Shown here one piece after another: positions 9,701 through 24,700 of a stretch of DNA of 64,000 bases. The DNA is taken from contig CP136069.1 in the NCBI GenBank assembly GCA_032622095.1, positions 125,505,450-125,569,449 on the forward strand. The letters are read 5' to 3'. This DNA is from Siphonodentalium dalli (Eukaryota > Mollusca > Scaphopoda > Gadilida > Siphonodentaliidae). A program made the position numbers and the translations under genes. The notes below the pieces were generated by a model that worked only from the letters and a program-made list of their open reading frames with translations, did not search any database and was not told where the DNA came from. Every line of letters begins with the position of its first letter. Position 1 is the first letter of the stretch.

Positions 9701-12700
9701 TTATCGGACGGACCAAAAAGCCAATATTTCCAGATAAACAAAGATGAATAACTCTAGAATGGATGGCCACTGGTGGCCATGTATTTCAACGAATTTCGGT
9801 CAAATTAGGAAGCTCCCATTTAGTGGTCACCCCGAAGATCCATATGAAGTTTGGTGATCATCAGATGAGGGATGTAGGGTGTGGCAAAGGATTTAGTCAT
9901 GGAAAGAGTAAAATCCAAGATGGCTGCCAGTGGCCATGTTTTTTTCATTGAAAATTGTTCACATTTGATAGCTCCCATCTAGAGGTGATTCTAAATATGC
10001 CTTTAAATTTTCAAATAAATTCTCCACTAAATGCGGGCTGAGGAATGTGCCGATGGATTCAAATTTGAAATCCAAGATGGCTGCTGGTGGACATGTTTAA
10101 AAAAAAATTGTGGTCAAAATAGGATTCCAATCTAGAGGTCCCCCGAAGATCCATGTGAGGTTTGGTGACGATCAGATGAGAAAAGTGGCCTGTAGGGAGT
10201 GCCGAAGGATTTAGTCATCATACAAAGAGTAAATTACAAAATGGCCACTGACAGCCATGTTTTTTAACGAATTTTATAGGGCTCCCTGAAGATCCATATG
10301 GAGTTTGGTGATGATTGGATGAGGGATGTGGTCTGTGGTCTGTAGGGTGTGCCTAAAGATTAAGTCATGCAAAAAGTAAAATCCAAGATGGCTGCCAGTG
10401 GCCATGTTTTTCATCGAAAATCGTTCAAATTTGATAGTTCTACAGGTGATCACAATCGTGCCTGCAAAATAAAAAAAATGATCCAGCTATAAATACGGAC
10501 TGTAGGGTGTGCCAATGGATTCAAATTTGAAATCGTTTGAAATAGCTCCCATCTATATGTCACCCTGAAGCTACATATGAAGTTTGGTGAAGGTCGGATG
10601 ATGGATGCACCTGTAGGGCGTGCCAAAGGAAAATGTTGACGCACTGACGGACAGATGCAGGGACGCACACAGACGACAGATGCCAACCCATGGCAATAGC
10701 TTAAACTTTACATTGTAAAGTTGAGCTAAAAAGGGGGTATAAAAAACCTGCACATAGCAGTTCATGCTTGGTTCATTTTAATTATGAATAACCATGGGAT
10801 AGTTTGTGGAGTGAAATATACCACTGATGAAAGAAACACGTTTTTGTGTATTAACGTTCACATTCTGGAAAATAAGTTTCCACCAGCCCATTTATATCTT
10901 CAACATTCATTCTGCAGAAAGATTCAGTTTGAGTTTCTACTGCTATATGCGAGAAACATGCAGATTTTATCAGGTGAGTATTTGCAATTTAGGCAAGAGG
11001 TGATGTCCATTGACAAATGGCATATCTGATATATTGGGCAAGCCTTGAAATAGTGTGTCTGTCATTTGCAGAATGAGGTCCCCGGAGGGTGAATTTAGTG
11101 ATGCTACCCCGCATAGCGGGCTAGCATCACCAAATTCACCCTCTGGGGACCTCATTCAGCTTACACTTCAGCAGAATGAGGTTCCCAGAGGGTGAATTTG
11201 GTGATGCTAGCCCGCTATGCGGTGTAGCATCACTAAATTCACCCTCTGGGGACCTCATTCTGCAAATGACAGACACACTATTTCAAGCCTTGATATTGGG
11301 TCAATCATATTGATGATTGTGTGTGTCATTGTAAGCGCTAGCGAAGATCGCAGGTACCTTGTTTGTTGAGCTGCTAGTCAGTTTATAAATAAACCAATCT
11401 GTTCAATATCACTTAAAGCATTTAAAATAACTTTAAAGGGACTCAAGGCATTCGAATTGGGTTCATGCGAAATATTATAAAATTCTGTAAAACAATTATC
11501 ATCAACAAGTAAATGTAAAAATAGATTGAATTTGTTCTTAATTTCATTGTTAAAGATGCATAATCCGAATTAACGCTTCAAAAGTACTATTTATTTGGTT
11601 CGGAGGTAAAAATTATTTGATTCAAGTCGAGGAACCCACCCATCAAAGCTCAGAGTGATCAGATATCAATTTATGAAATTTGTTATTTCTTGAGATGTGT
11701 ACTTATTTGTGGCCTGGAAAAAATTTGTCAAGGCAACAGTCTCAGACAAAATTGCAGATGAAGATGGATAACTCTAAAATCAAGTGGTAATACAGCCAAA
11801 TTTCATGATAATCAAGTGATAATACGTCCATATTTCGTTGAACAACATGTTGATAAATAACACGTTTTGGGAAATTTTATACCATAGTTGACCATGGTTA
11901 GCATTATTATGTTGTAATTAATCGATTCTGATAACAAAAGCATATTTTGAAGAAATGTTGTTGTTGTAACTTGACGATATGTGGACCGTCTGATCGGCTT
12001 GAGTACCTTTAATAGCTTTCCAATAAAGAAACTTTGCATGTCAAAACCATTGTTATGTAAACAGTGGAATAACCGATAAAAGTCCAATTAGTTCAATTAG
12101 ATACCAAAGTTTAATCAAAACTTGACGTAAATATTGGAAAAGGTCAAAGCATTGAACATTCTGAAAATCATATTCAGACTAAAATATTTGAACTTTCTAT
12201 ACAATTAGCCATGTTTGTTGAAAAATCACTGCAACAGTTTTGTTTACATAATAACTGTTTCAACATGCAAAATATCGCTATTGGAGAACTAGCAATAATG
12301 AATATAAGAACAAAGTTTATCTATTCTCCATGTTCTTAATTAGTGGTGATGCTTTACAGGCTTTGATATTTTTTGCACATGTACCCACTGCGAGTCCCTT
12401 GGATTCCTTTAATGGTGAAGGGCAATGAGCCATCATACCAGTTTCTTGGATCATGCCGTCTGCAGACAAATCAGAATGTGGGACGTCAGAGTGAATGGAT
12501 GCATGCTCTACAGACTCATCCAGTTCTAACTGTAATGGTTCCAACCGTTCCTGTCTCAGCTTGCCGAGTAACCCTTCCTGCCGCAAAGATGCCTGCATAA
12601 AATATCAATAGTTAAAGATGCATTCAGGGGTTCCAAACCTCAATTTATTACATAATCCTGCCCTTAATCCATTCAATAAACCGATTCTATAAATTGTGAT

Positions 12701-15700
12701 ATTAAACGTTCGTTTAATAACAGGAAATAGTGCCAGGTGACCTTTGACTTCCGGTTTGTCGTCTGTTCACATTCCGTATGCTACATCTCCAAATATTATG
12801 GCCTCCAATATATTTTCAACAAACTATAATGAATGAAGAGTTTGAAAAGTAATGTCATTAAACATATGCCATTAAATACTTTAAAGAGTCTTTATTTATC
12901 TGGGACTATTTCTTTACGAGGGCAAACAATGCATAGTTATGTGAAACAAATTCCTTATAGAAGCCCATGTTAGTTTCGCGTCCCATTTGTTGATTTTAGT
13001 ATGTTTTGGATCATGTAATAAATAGAATCTGCAACTTGTCCCCAGTTTATAGCTGAATTTACAAAACTCGTCCAGTAAATTAGGTCTGGACCTCGCCAAA
13101 GGCTCAGTCCAGACCTAATTTACTGTACTTGATTTGTAAATTCTGCTATAAACTGTGGACTCGTTGTAGATCCAAAATTTACAATATCATAAAAAACAGT
13201 TATCTTAATTTTTTTTCCGGCTTGTTCTGTTGAAAAATGCTGAAAACAAAATATGACATTTAATCTGGAATTAAAAATACCAAAGACTATCATTTTGTTA
13301 TTGAAAACTTAACAAAATAATTTTTGGTGTCCTTCTACAGTAATGCCCTAATTAATCGACTGCTTAACCACAGCATAATTATGGGTAACTTTTCAGGATT
13401 TAGTCGGAAATATGGCTTGTTGCAATTCATCGGAAAGCTCTCCCTGAGAGCTTTCCGATGAATGTTAACAAGCCATATTTCCAACTAAATCCTGAAAAGC
13501 AAAACTGTATTGAAATAAATGCAATAGAAAATACATACTAGTAATCAAACAAAATAGAGTATTTATTGTGGCACTTCTTGTTCCAAACATGTTATTTTAT
13601 ACACTAAAGATGTTTAACCCATACTAGTCCAGTGCATTTATGGTTTTACCCAGAACTAATTGCAACAGAATGTTTTTTTGCTGGAATAGGTACATATACC
13701 CTCCATAAACAACATACTAAAAATCAGCAAAAATCGGAAAAAGGGAAATTGGTTATTTTCGTGAAATAAATTTGGGAAAATTTGGTCAAATCATCAATTT
13801 ATGGATTTTCTTTAACGTATATAAAAAAATAAAATACACAAGTCCTACAAATATCATGCCTATTTTGTTGTCCTCACTTTCTTGAATCCAGAACTGAAAA
13901 CCAATGTCAGAGTTTTTGAGTATTTTTCGAGTTGTGTGCCTTCAAAAACCTGAATTTACCTTATTTCGGAGCCTAAATTTCGCAGAATGAGCCAAAAGTC
14001 GTATTTTATGGTTAATTATTTAAAAAACTAGCGCAAAATGCAGAGCTTTTTCACTGTTTTTGTAATTTCCTCACTAGATAAAACACAAAAAATGATTAAT
14101 ATGTGCATCCATGTTTAAGAAGAATAAAATATTCTCAAACAAAATGTGTGTTCCATTGTATGGACTTAGCCAAATTTGCCACTGACACAGAACCCGTGTG
14201 ATGAAATGCCATGTTTGACGTCATGTAACGCAATAAATTAAAATCTATATGCACTGCTTTTCTCGCTACCGTTTAAGAATACAAGATTGAACAAATTGTG
14301 ATGGAATTTCTAAATACATTGGTGAAGAAAATTAAATTATGCCCCCATGAACTCGTAGTCTAGCCTCTTTTCCGAAAATGCTATCGTGGGGCGTTTCTGT
14401 AAATTTTTTAAAGGTTTTTGTGCATATTCAGAAATATTAACGAAAGTTTATTGTGTAAAAGTATTTGATCTTTCTTCTTATATCAGTTTTACGTTGAGAA
14501 AATAACATTTCAATGGTTATACCTATGAATGTCACTGGATTTCACTCATCACTTCGGGAACTCCAAATTTGAATGGCAGAAACATGGGGTAGGGGAAAGC
14601 ATATCAACAAAAACTATAAAATCAGGCATCTTGAAGCATACAACTTTATATTATCAGCTTCTGCATGTATTGTTCTTTCATACGTAATTTAACACTTTCT
14701 TTGTTTATATTCATTGACAGAGCTATAATCTTTTTTGTCGTAATGTGGCAGTGAAATGTCAAATTGGCATTTTGAAATTGTTTTTAAACAACATGGGCAT
14801 AACATTCTAAATAAAAGTTCAGTAATGTATTAAGCTATTTTAATAAAGCAACAGGAATATACACAAACTGGAAGAAAACAACTTTGTGTCTGAAATGGCT
14901 GTATTTTGGTGATATTGCATTTTATGATTTCCCCTACCCCTATACAAACGTTCAAATTTGGAGTTAGTTTACTGACAAATGAGAGAAATCAAGTGACATA
15001 CGAGGGCATAACCAATGTAAGGATTAATTTTCAACACTAAAGTGTTGGGGGAGGAAAGTTCAAATAATTTTACGCATTAAAACACCATTTGTTTTTTCTA
15101 TTTATGCCCAAAAAACGTTTTGAATGGACAAAAATGTCTCAACATGGCATTTTTGGAAACAAGTTAAGACTAAGGATTCAGAGGGCCATAAGTTGATTTT
15201 CTTAAATAATGTTTTGTTAATACCTTTGCAATTTGTTAAATCTAGTATACTTAAAAGGTTACAAGAACAGCAGGGCATATGGATATAAAATTATTGAGTT
15301 ACATGACCTCAAATATTGCATTTCATCACACGAGTTCTGTGTCAGTGGCAAATTTGGCTAAGTCCATACAATGGAACACACATTTTGTTTGAGAATATTT
15401 TATTCATCTTAACCATACTTGCACATATTAATAAATTTTTGTGTTTTACCTAGTGAGGAAATTACAAAAACAGTGAAAAAGCTCTGCATTTGGCGCTCGT
15501 TTTTTAAATACTTAACCACAAAATACGACATTTGGCTCATTCTGCGAAATTTAGGCTCCGAAATAAGGTAAATTCACGTTTTTGAAAGCACACAACTCTA
15601 AAAATACTCAATAAATCTAGCAATGGTTTTCAGTTCTGGATTCAGGAAATTGAGGACAACAAAATAGGCATGATATTTGTAGGACTTGTTAATTTGATTT

Positions 15701-18700
15701 TGTTATATACATCCATGAAAATCCATAAATTGATGATTTGACCATATTTTCCCTAATTTATTTCACGAAAATTCACCAATTTCCCTTTTTCCGATTTTTG
15801 CTGATTTTTAGTATGTTGTTTATGGAGGGTTTATGTACTTATTCCAGCAAAAAAAAAATCTGTTGCAATTAGTTCCGGGTTTGGCATTTTTTCTCATAAA
15901 TGCACTGGACTATACCCGGGCGATAGCGATTAGCTATAACTGATAATTTATCAAAGATATGAACACAGCTAATCCATATATCAGCACCATCTTGAATTCA
16001 ATAGCTCAAATAATTTGTCTTAAGAAGGGGTTAAAGTATTTGTGGTTGTGAAGGGGGGTGTTTTAAATCTAATAACTCTATCCTTATTAATCCAAGGACC
16101 TCTCTATGTGAGATCCAATGGTTTAGTTATTTCTGACAATATGTTTATAAGTTGAAGTTAGCTCATTGGAAATAAAACTATTAAATATCTATCTCTGCCA
16201 CTTTTGACCTACCAGCTATTCAAATCTCATTCACTTCTAAAGAGAAATTATAATTAGTTGACAAGCCAGACTGCTTAGAACAACATGTGGGATTCCATCT
16301 CATATTTAATTTGAACTTTAATGACCCCCCCCCCCCCCCCCATTATTCCCAGTTGTTATTTGTTTATCAATCATGTCAAAATGCATGTAGTTTATACAAA
16401 CAAAAGTGTTATCTATATAATGTTATACAGCCATGTTATACAGCCATTATATGGTGTGGATGCTGGCCCCAATGATCCCTAAATCGAAAAGATTACCATA
16501 GTTAATATAAAGGAAAGTAAGTAGCACTCAATCAAATGGTTTCAAGACATAACAATATTTTACAAGTAGCTTGCAGACTAGAACACATAACCTTCACTGT
16601 TAATCTTTTAAGCACTCTGTGGTCCCCAAAATTCAGTCAACCATGACAATATGAACAGATGGGAAAATAAGATTCCTGGCAATAATTATGGGTAACTTTT
16701 CAGGATTTAGTTGGAAATATGGCTTGTTGCAATTCTGCCATATTGATTTTCAAAATAATGCATCACCTATAATCTGTAAGCATATTCAATTGGTGTCTTA
16801 TTGTATGTTCATTAACTAATGAACCTGATTCAACAAGAGGGTTCATTTAATATGTTTCTGCATAATACAAACAATAATGTAGATTTATTTGCTTGTAACC
16901 TATTGCATATAAAAATTATATTGGCTATTAGCCATTATTTTAATGTAATATCAAAAGAATGTGTCTGAAGGGTTAATATATTTTTTCAAAAATCAATTAA
17001 TCAATTCCACAATCCATAGAAGTGAACAGTGTGAAGATAACCAAAGATAAGACATATGAGGAAGAGCCCATGTGCATTATAGCATAAATCTGTTGGAAAC
17101 TTGGAAAGGGTTAATTATTTTCTAAGCATATCAATGAAATATAGAAGACAATTGACGAATCTCAAATTATTGACTGACAGCGGTAACTGACCAATCGCGT
17201 TACAGCGAACGAAGTTCAAGGGCGTTGCATTGCAAAACAAAAGAACCTCTCGATGACGCATTTATACTCCTTTTAAAACGGTGTTTAACACGATAATATA
17301 ACTTCTTTCCGAGATTTTAAAGATGCCTACGTGTGCGTATTCATCTTGTAATAGTGACAGTCGTTATATAAAAAATTTGGAGCCAGATTCTAACGGTAAA
17401 CCAATGGTGATATTTTGGGCATTTCCGAAGCCGAAAACTAACAAAGAACGATGTTTACGTTGGATCAGACTGTGCAACAGAAGTCACGAAAACTTCAATA
17501 TCGACAGGATTACAAGGAATACATATGTTTGTTCAAAGGTAGGTTAATATAGTTAATATATATTTCGGATTTTTAACTGATATATTTGCTTACATAACTT
17601 CAGAATAGCGACATCAACGACATAAATTTCAAGTCACCTAACTTCAATACAGTCACTTTCCCAGTTCGGGATAACTGATCGCATTCTCGCTGCACAAAAA
17701 ATTCTCGGTTGATTTGCATGGTCATACGTTGTTCCAAGACATAAGGAAACATATACTCTGCAGTATTTAATATGATTTTCAGATCGATCTTCGGCAAAAA
17801 AAATGTATTTGGTTCTGAAATGATCCTACCCATTTTTCCCAGTTCGGGATTTGTTTTGCCGGTTCGGGATAACTGAATTTTGACATTGCTGTTAACTTAT
17901 CTCTTATTTTGTGTGTATTAAAGTTTTATTTTATGTGATTTTATGCTAATCCCTTTCAACAGAATGCATATTTTAGCTAATAAAATTGTTTAATGGGAGC
18001 GTGATGAGCCTTTTGAAAATGACTGTTGAACTGTTGATATCATGTTTTATTCAGTTCAGGAATTATTTTTATTTTTTGTTGAAACCTGCAGTATTTGCTT
18101 GATTCCAAATGGTTATCTCATGTTTCTTGATGTGATTCTAAAGCATTTACTCACCATCATTAATAAAGTTACACAAATAAGGGCAAACATATTGTTACTA
18201 TTCAATGCATGGATGGATGTAGTTGGTTAGAAGTACTAATAGTTTAAACAATATGTATTTGTTCCCACATGTAATAAGTTTATCACTTCCGTGTTATTAA
18301 AGCTCATTTTGTTCTGTTATGCAACAACTAAAATCTATTTATTTCTCTAGTGTCGATTATCTATGCCTTCGCGGATCAAACGTGTGAAAATCAAATGAAA
18401 TGCAACCCCGTTTCCTGTGTGTTAATCCGACACACCCAAACTCACACCAAAATAGGTTGTGACACCCCTTATTTTACAACTTCATATCATGGATTGAATA
18501 ACATGGGTGCTTTGTCCTGGCGATTTTAAATGACATTCGGCTTACTATTACACTCAAAACCAAACGCGATATACTTAAAGAACAGTTTGTTTTGGTTTCC
18601 TTTGTGTGGCGTCACACCCGGTACATCAAAGATAAAAGCCGACGCATTACTCAGATGATTGGTTGTCAAATTGTTGCACTGATTTCTGAGAGAATCTGAC

Positions 18701-21700
18701 GCCATTCGTGTTATTATTGCTTTTAAGAAACTGACATGTCTGGCTGGGTAGGGCCTGTTACTTGCTAAATATATACCGTGTGAATTTCACTCACACCCAA
18801 TAAAAAGAAATCACTTAGGACGAAATAATTTCGCATAATTTTTGTCTGGCACATTATTAATTATTATTGTGTGCAGACATGTCCTGACACATGAATTGAG
18901 TCAGTCTTAAATCATATCAAAACATTATATTGTTTCCCTCCTTTATATATCGTTTTTTATTTTATGCCCAAACAATTCTGGTAATTAGCACCATGCACTC
19001 GCTGTAGCTCACAGCCTCATAAATCGCCCAGCCGCCAGCGCTTGCAAGAGTTAGCGACAGTATCTAGGAAGTAATTACGGAGGCGTGGTTAAATCGTAAA
19101 CGAGGTTCCCCAATTGTGTAGGTCATGGGTCAATTATCAGGCAGCCTGTAATGAAATTTCAAAATTAGATAAACAAAAGCCTCATGTCATTTATCAAATT
19201 TGACAATTAACCAGCCATCAGCATTGTTTATCTTGGTATCCATCTAACACTTGGCCATAGCTATATAGCAGATGTCATTAATCATTTCATTTCCTGAGCT
19301 GTTTACAGTCTGCATGGAATACAAGAGGGAATGTTATCATTATATTTCTAATAGAGTTGTCCACCACTCAATCATATACTAGTACCAGTGTATTACATGT
19401 AACTACATTACTTGAATTATAAAGGGCCATAACTCTGTTAAATTATATCGGATCAAACCCAAATTTGAATTTGATCTGTATTTTGGGGTGAGGACCAAAT
19501 GTACCAAATTTGGTGTAGATCAGATGAAAAATGTTTTGAGTCATAGCAGCTTGCGTGAGTTCTAAGTAAACATAAGAGTGAAAAGGGTTAATTAAATAAT
19601 ACCAAAATCCATACAGATGAAGAACGTGCCAAGAAAGACCTAGGTAAGAAATATGAGGCAGATCAGAAGAAATATGTTCAACTTATTGCATTGGATAGCA
19701 TGTGTGTGAAGGGTTAATTATTTTTTAAACTGATCAACTAATCGATACCAAAAACTATACAGGTGAGGGGTGTGTCATCATAAACCTACATATCAGATAT
19801 GAAAACAATCGGACAAAAAACACTTTGGTTACAGCATCGGATAGCTCATGCGGATGCTAAGTGTTAATAATTTATAAACCGATCAACCGATCGATACCAA
19901 AAACTATACAGGTGAGGAGTGTGTCATCATAAACATGCACATACAATTTGAACACGATTCGATAAAAAATATTCGAGTAAATGATTCGGATAGAAAGTGT
20001 CTACGGACAGACGGACGGACTCGAGAGGTGAGAGACGTCAGTAAAAGCGAGTGCGCGTTAAGCGCACAAGTAATTTTCGTACCTAAACGTCTCTCATCTT
20101 GAGTGAATTATTTAACGTAATTCTCGGAACTAATTGATTACTCTATTTATTACACTTCTGCATCAATTTGCTTTGCCAAATATGATTAAAACACCCAGAA
20201 TTAATGCATGAAAGTCCCGATGCTGAGAAAGATCAACCATGGAAAATTCAGTATAGATCAGTAAGCAACTGATTTAACGAGAAATGACATAATTCACTAG
20301 TGACATTACCATTTTTAATTAACGGCATTTTCAATGGAAATGGCCCATTGGAGTGCAATAAAATAAAATTACCATTGGTTGGCTACCAGTTTGATGGTGA
20401 TTTTCTGATTGTAGAGCAATCATTTTAAAACTTTGTGCCATTACCATACTTGTATTTGTCATAGACCGAATTGCCAATTGGAGATGTAAGTGACATAGGC
20501 ATATGGGTATCATATCAGGCATCATAGTAATTCTCTATTCTTTATGTTTCGTTCATTCAATTTCATTATCAATTTAGTTTGCTTATACATGTATCAGTTA
20601 TTCTTCTCATATCGTGACATGAAGTTTTAACATGTCATTTTAAATCATACCATCATAATATTTCTTTCTTTCTCTACAGACTTCAGCTGTGTTTTTTGAT
20701 GTTGCAATTGCTTGTTGTAGTGGTCTTCCATAGTTTTTATCTGTTCCTGATATCTGTTCTTATCTCTTGTCATTTGCCTCTCCATCTGCCTCAGTGAAAC
20801 CACTGAAAAATGAGCAGAAGGGTGTAAGGCTTTGTTTTTGACTAAGGTATTCTTCACACCAGCTGAACTATCCGCCGTTCAGCGACCGTTTTACAGTCAT
20901 ATCGGAGTTTTGTTTTGACAGTCACATAACAATGGAGATGATATAATAGAGTATAATCAAGTAAAGGTATATTCAGGTGGGAACGTGTGTTAAAACAATA
21001 AGATTTATACCAAGCATGACCGATAATATAGTCTCCCTCGCTATGTGACGATCAAAACAAAATGCTGACATGACCTCAATTTGGCTGATGAAGGGGGAAT
21101 AGTGTAGCGGGTGTGAAGAATATACCTACAACCATATAATAAAATAAAACCGTTTGTTCATGTAATTATAAACCCTTGATTACTGATTTGATCCTCCCCA
21201 TTCAGTTATAAGTTGGAATGGTCTATGTTTCATTCGAAGGACTGTTCAGCTAATTAGTTCAAAATACAGGTTGTTTAGTTATTTTTAAGTTATAGACTAT
21301 CTCCTTTAGGCCACATAAATAAAAAATTTGTGTTCTATGGCACCTCCCTCGTCACTGAAATTTTCTTTTAAAAAGCCTTGTCAAAAACATATTGTTCTAT
21401 ATATATTGGATTTGAGCAACAAATTGTTTGTTTGTTTCTGATAGTTTACGAAGTATATTTTCCATATTAAGAAAAAAAAAAAAAAAAGCCTCCCTCCCTC
21501 ATCTCAAAATAGAGATATATTTGCTGAGAACACAGATATTTAATATTAATGACCTTACTTACTATTTTGAAATTTTTTATAAAACCGGTTACCATCTATA
21601 GTTCTAAATATCTTTGCCAAGTTTTTATAAAATTGACAGAAAATGTAGGAATATAAGCCCAGGACAAATTTGCATCAACAGATAGAAGGACGGACACCAA

Positions 21701-24700
21701 AAGGACATTACGACGGACAGAACCCATTCCTATATCCCCTATCGAAAAAAAATCGACGATTTTTACATACTTTTATAAAATTTATGTTATATCACATGAA
21801 CTCACGTTGAGGGCCTTGACTCCCTTAAAATGAATATATATGTCCAAATTGTTCTTATTGGGGCGTTTCTCTACCCTTATAATGATAATGTTGAAATATT
21901 TTACCGGCTTTTGCATGGTCTCTCTGAGCATCATTCAGTTTCCTCTCGACTTCGGCAAATTTATCAGCAAACAGCTCATTGTCAGATATCTTCTGGGAAT
22001 CTAAGGCTAGGAAAGGTACGATATATTAGTCTAGTCAAACAAATTACCACAGCAGAAGGTGAATAAATCGATATATATTATGAAGATAGATAACACTATT
22101 ACCTAACTGGACCATAGGGTGCAACACTGTCGCAACAGATTTTTCTCGTTTATTAAATACCAGTGGATGTACCCGGCGTTGCACAGGCAAAGAGTGGCAA
22201 AATAAAAATTGAAAGAGTTACAATAAATAATGTCGGGTGAAATCGAGAATGAACCCATGTTATCCGTAGTGCCGACATACATGACCACACCAAATTTTAG
22301 TGAGATCGGCCAAGTGGTTCCCGAGAAACAGTTTTGCCTGTGAGGATATGACATCATAACGTCAAAACGTGACTTCAGTGGAGCCCTGACCAAGCTCATG
22401 TTACCCAGAGAGCTGAAATACATACCAATACCAAATTTCAGTGCGATCCAGCCAGTGAGTTTACTGTTTACCACTGCACACGATTGCCATGTACTGCTCC
22501 ACACTGATTAATGCCATTGTTGAAGCAGTGACCCTTAAAGGCCCACTTAATTTTCGAGTCACCGATTATTTTTTTTATAGTGCCTTGAGATATGGTTTTA
22601 ATAATAATCTATGACATAAAATATGATTAAAATACTATAATTCATCACCATTTGGAGCATCTGTGTCTCAGAAGGTGCCCACAGAGTAATAGCAAATAGC
22701 TGAAATCATATTAGGTTTATGAATATATATATATCTCTGATTGCAGTAAATTAGTGCTGATCTGTCGCCGAACTGCATTATTTACACCGGAAGCAAGCAT
22801 TTTAAGATGGCAGTGCTCTTGCATACACGGGCAGGTTGATGTCGCATTTGGGCTGCCAGGTGCATCTATTCAAAATGAATATATTCCATACAAAATGTTT
22901 TGCCTGTCTGCCCTACTTTTTTCCCCTCCTTTACCAGAAACACCACTACCATGAAGTAATTAATCAGAACCTGGATACTATCTGGATATGTACCTTTCTC
23001 TAGTGTTATTTCATGTCTACCGAGCTCAGTCTTCAACTGTTCAATGGTGGTCTCATTCTCTGCTTTCTCTTCTTCCAATCTCTCAATCAATTCTATCTGT
23101 CTCTCTATGTTCTGAGGTATTATAAATACAATGTTACTTTTATTCATTATAATTATCACCAAAGATGGGTGGTTTTGGAGTTTTGGGTTCCTTCTCATTT
23201 TTTCTATTCCCAAATATCCTAGTTTCGAAATATTTTTTTTTATTATATGCAGGGTTGATGCCTTGGTGGGGGAGAATAAACCCAGATACAATCTATGGTA
23301 GTATCTACATCATCAATACATGCATAACTCAATTTAATGCACTTCATAAATAAAAACAATAATGTGGAAATAATGTGTCTGACATTTGCAGATGTAGGTC
23401 CCCAGAGGGTGAATTTAGTGATGCTATCCCGAAAGGCAGCCTAGCATCACCAAATTCACCCCATGAGAACCTCATTCTGCTTAGGCCTCTACTGATAAGG
23501 GAGACCAAGGAATAGATTAATGTTCCCCAGTTGAAGTTGGTGATGTTCACCATTAGGTACATTGGTTATGCATTTTATCTTCTACGAAGGAGGGGAACAG
23601 AAGGGAAAAAGTAACTAGAACAATGTTAATTTGAGACTATAGATACTTCCCAGAAGATAAGGCCGAAGCAGAATGAGGTCCTCAGATGGTGAATTTGGTG
23701 TGCTGACCGACCGCTGTTGTGCGAGGTAGCATCAGTAAATTTCTCCCACTGGGGTACCTCAATCTGCAAATGCCAGATACACTATTTCCAGGCTAGATAG
23801 TTGAGGTTACTTTATAAAGTTTATGACTAGTGAAGCCATTCACCTGTGATTTGTCTTGTAGTGAAAGTTCAAGGCCCTCAGATGTTTTCCTAAGCACATG
23901 TAGCTCATCTTCATCTGTAATAAAAAATTGTTGAAGTTATATTTTGTAACAATGCAAGACCACAATTATAGCTATCATCATTTCATCTGACACTACTTTC
24001 GGCCAATAAAAATAAAAAAATATTTGAGTCTCAAGACCAATGAGGGAGGGAGGACTTTATTTTAATTTTTCGTGCACATCGTAAGCATGGATTATATTAG
24101 CCAGGCCTCAGCCTAGGGGTCCAGAACAGGGAGACTTGAAGTCTCCCTCCAGGAAATTTAGGGAGACTTCAGGAAATTTAGGGAGACTTCAGGGTGGGGA
24201 TCCGGCAGAGACTACCAAAAATTGACAATTTTCAAATATCGCTTTATTTTATAACATCTGACAATAAAAAATTTAAAAAGATAAAATAACAAATAAAACT
24301 AAAAAAATTTGACTTTATCTGAAATTAGTTTAATTAATTGTTATTATACATTTAAAATTTTTGGAAATGTTTTGTGTAGCTATCATTTAAGCAAGACAAT
24401 TATCAAGTTACAGTAACAGTTACTTTTTTAACTAAATGAAAGTAGTATTATTTCCTAGACTGCAGCTTGGAAGATACGTTTGTACAGTCTGACTCTGAAT
24501 CATGATGCATGTAACTTTTTAAGTTTAATTTGGTCACGGCTGTAATGTGGGTGTCCGCTAAAATAAACAATAAGGACTAACTAACAAAGGAGTTGCAAAA
24601 GCTTTTATTAATTAATGGCCTCCCTTAATTAATGCCAACATCACTGGTATAATCCGATTAAAGCAATAAACTTGACATTATTTTATTTACGGAAGTCGGT

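Larger units (their letters stand above)
11433..12412. mobile_element. TTAA MITE of the AGGGACTCAAGGCA family, split by a nested TTAA MITE
   Basis: Left TTAA at 11433-11436 is followed by AGGGACTCAAGGCATTCG. The right end is CCCACTGCGAGTCCCTTGGA before TTAA at 12409-12412. The body is interrupted at 11550-12012. The right terminus runs into the reading frame that continues from exon 18. Sister copies are at 42065-42545 and 43315-43800. Confidence 0.85.

Noticed and set aside
17539-19400. Second THAP exon
   Set aside because: I looked for an AG followed by a His-Phe start in phase 0 (CATTT, CACTT). Candidates such as AAAGCATTTACTCACC near 18137 do not continue as a THAP C-terminus.
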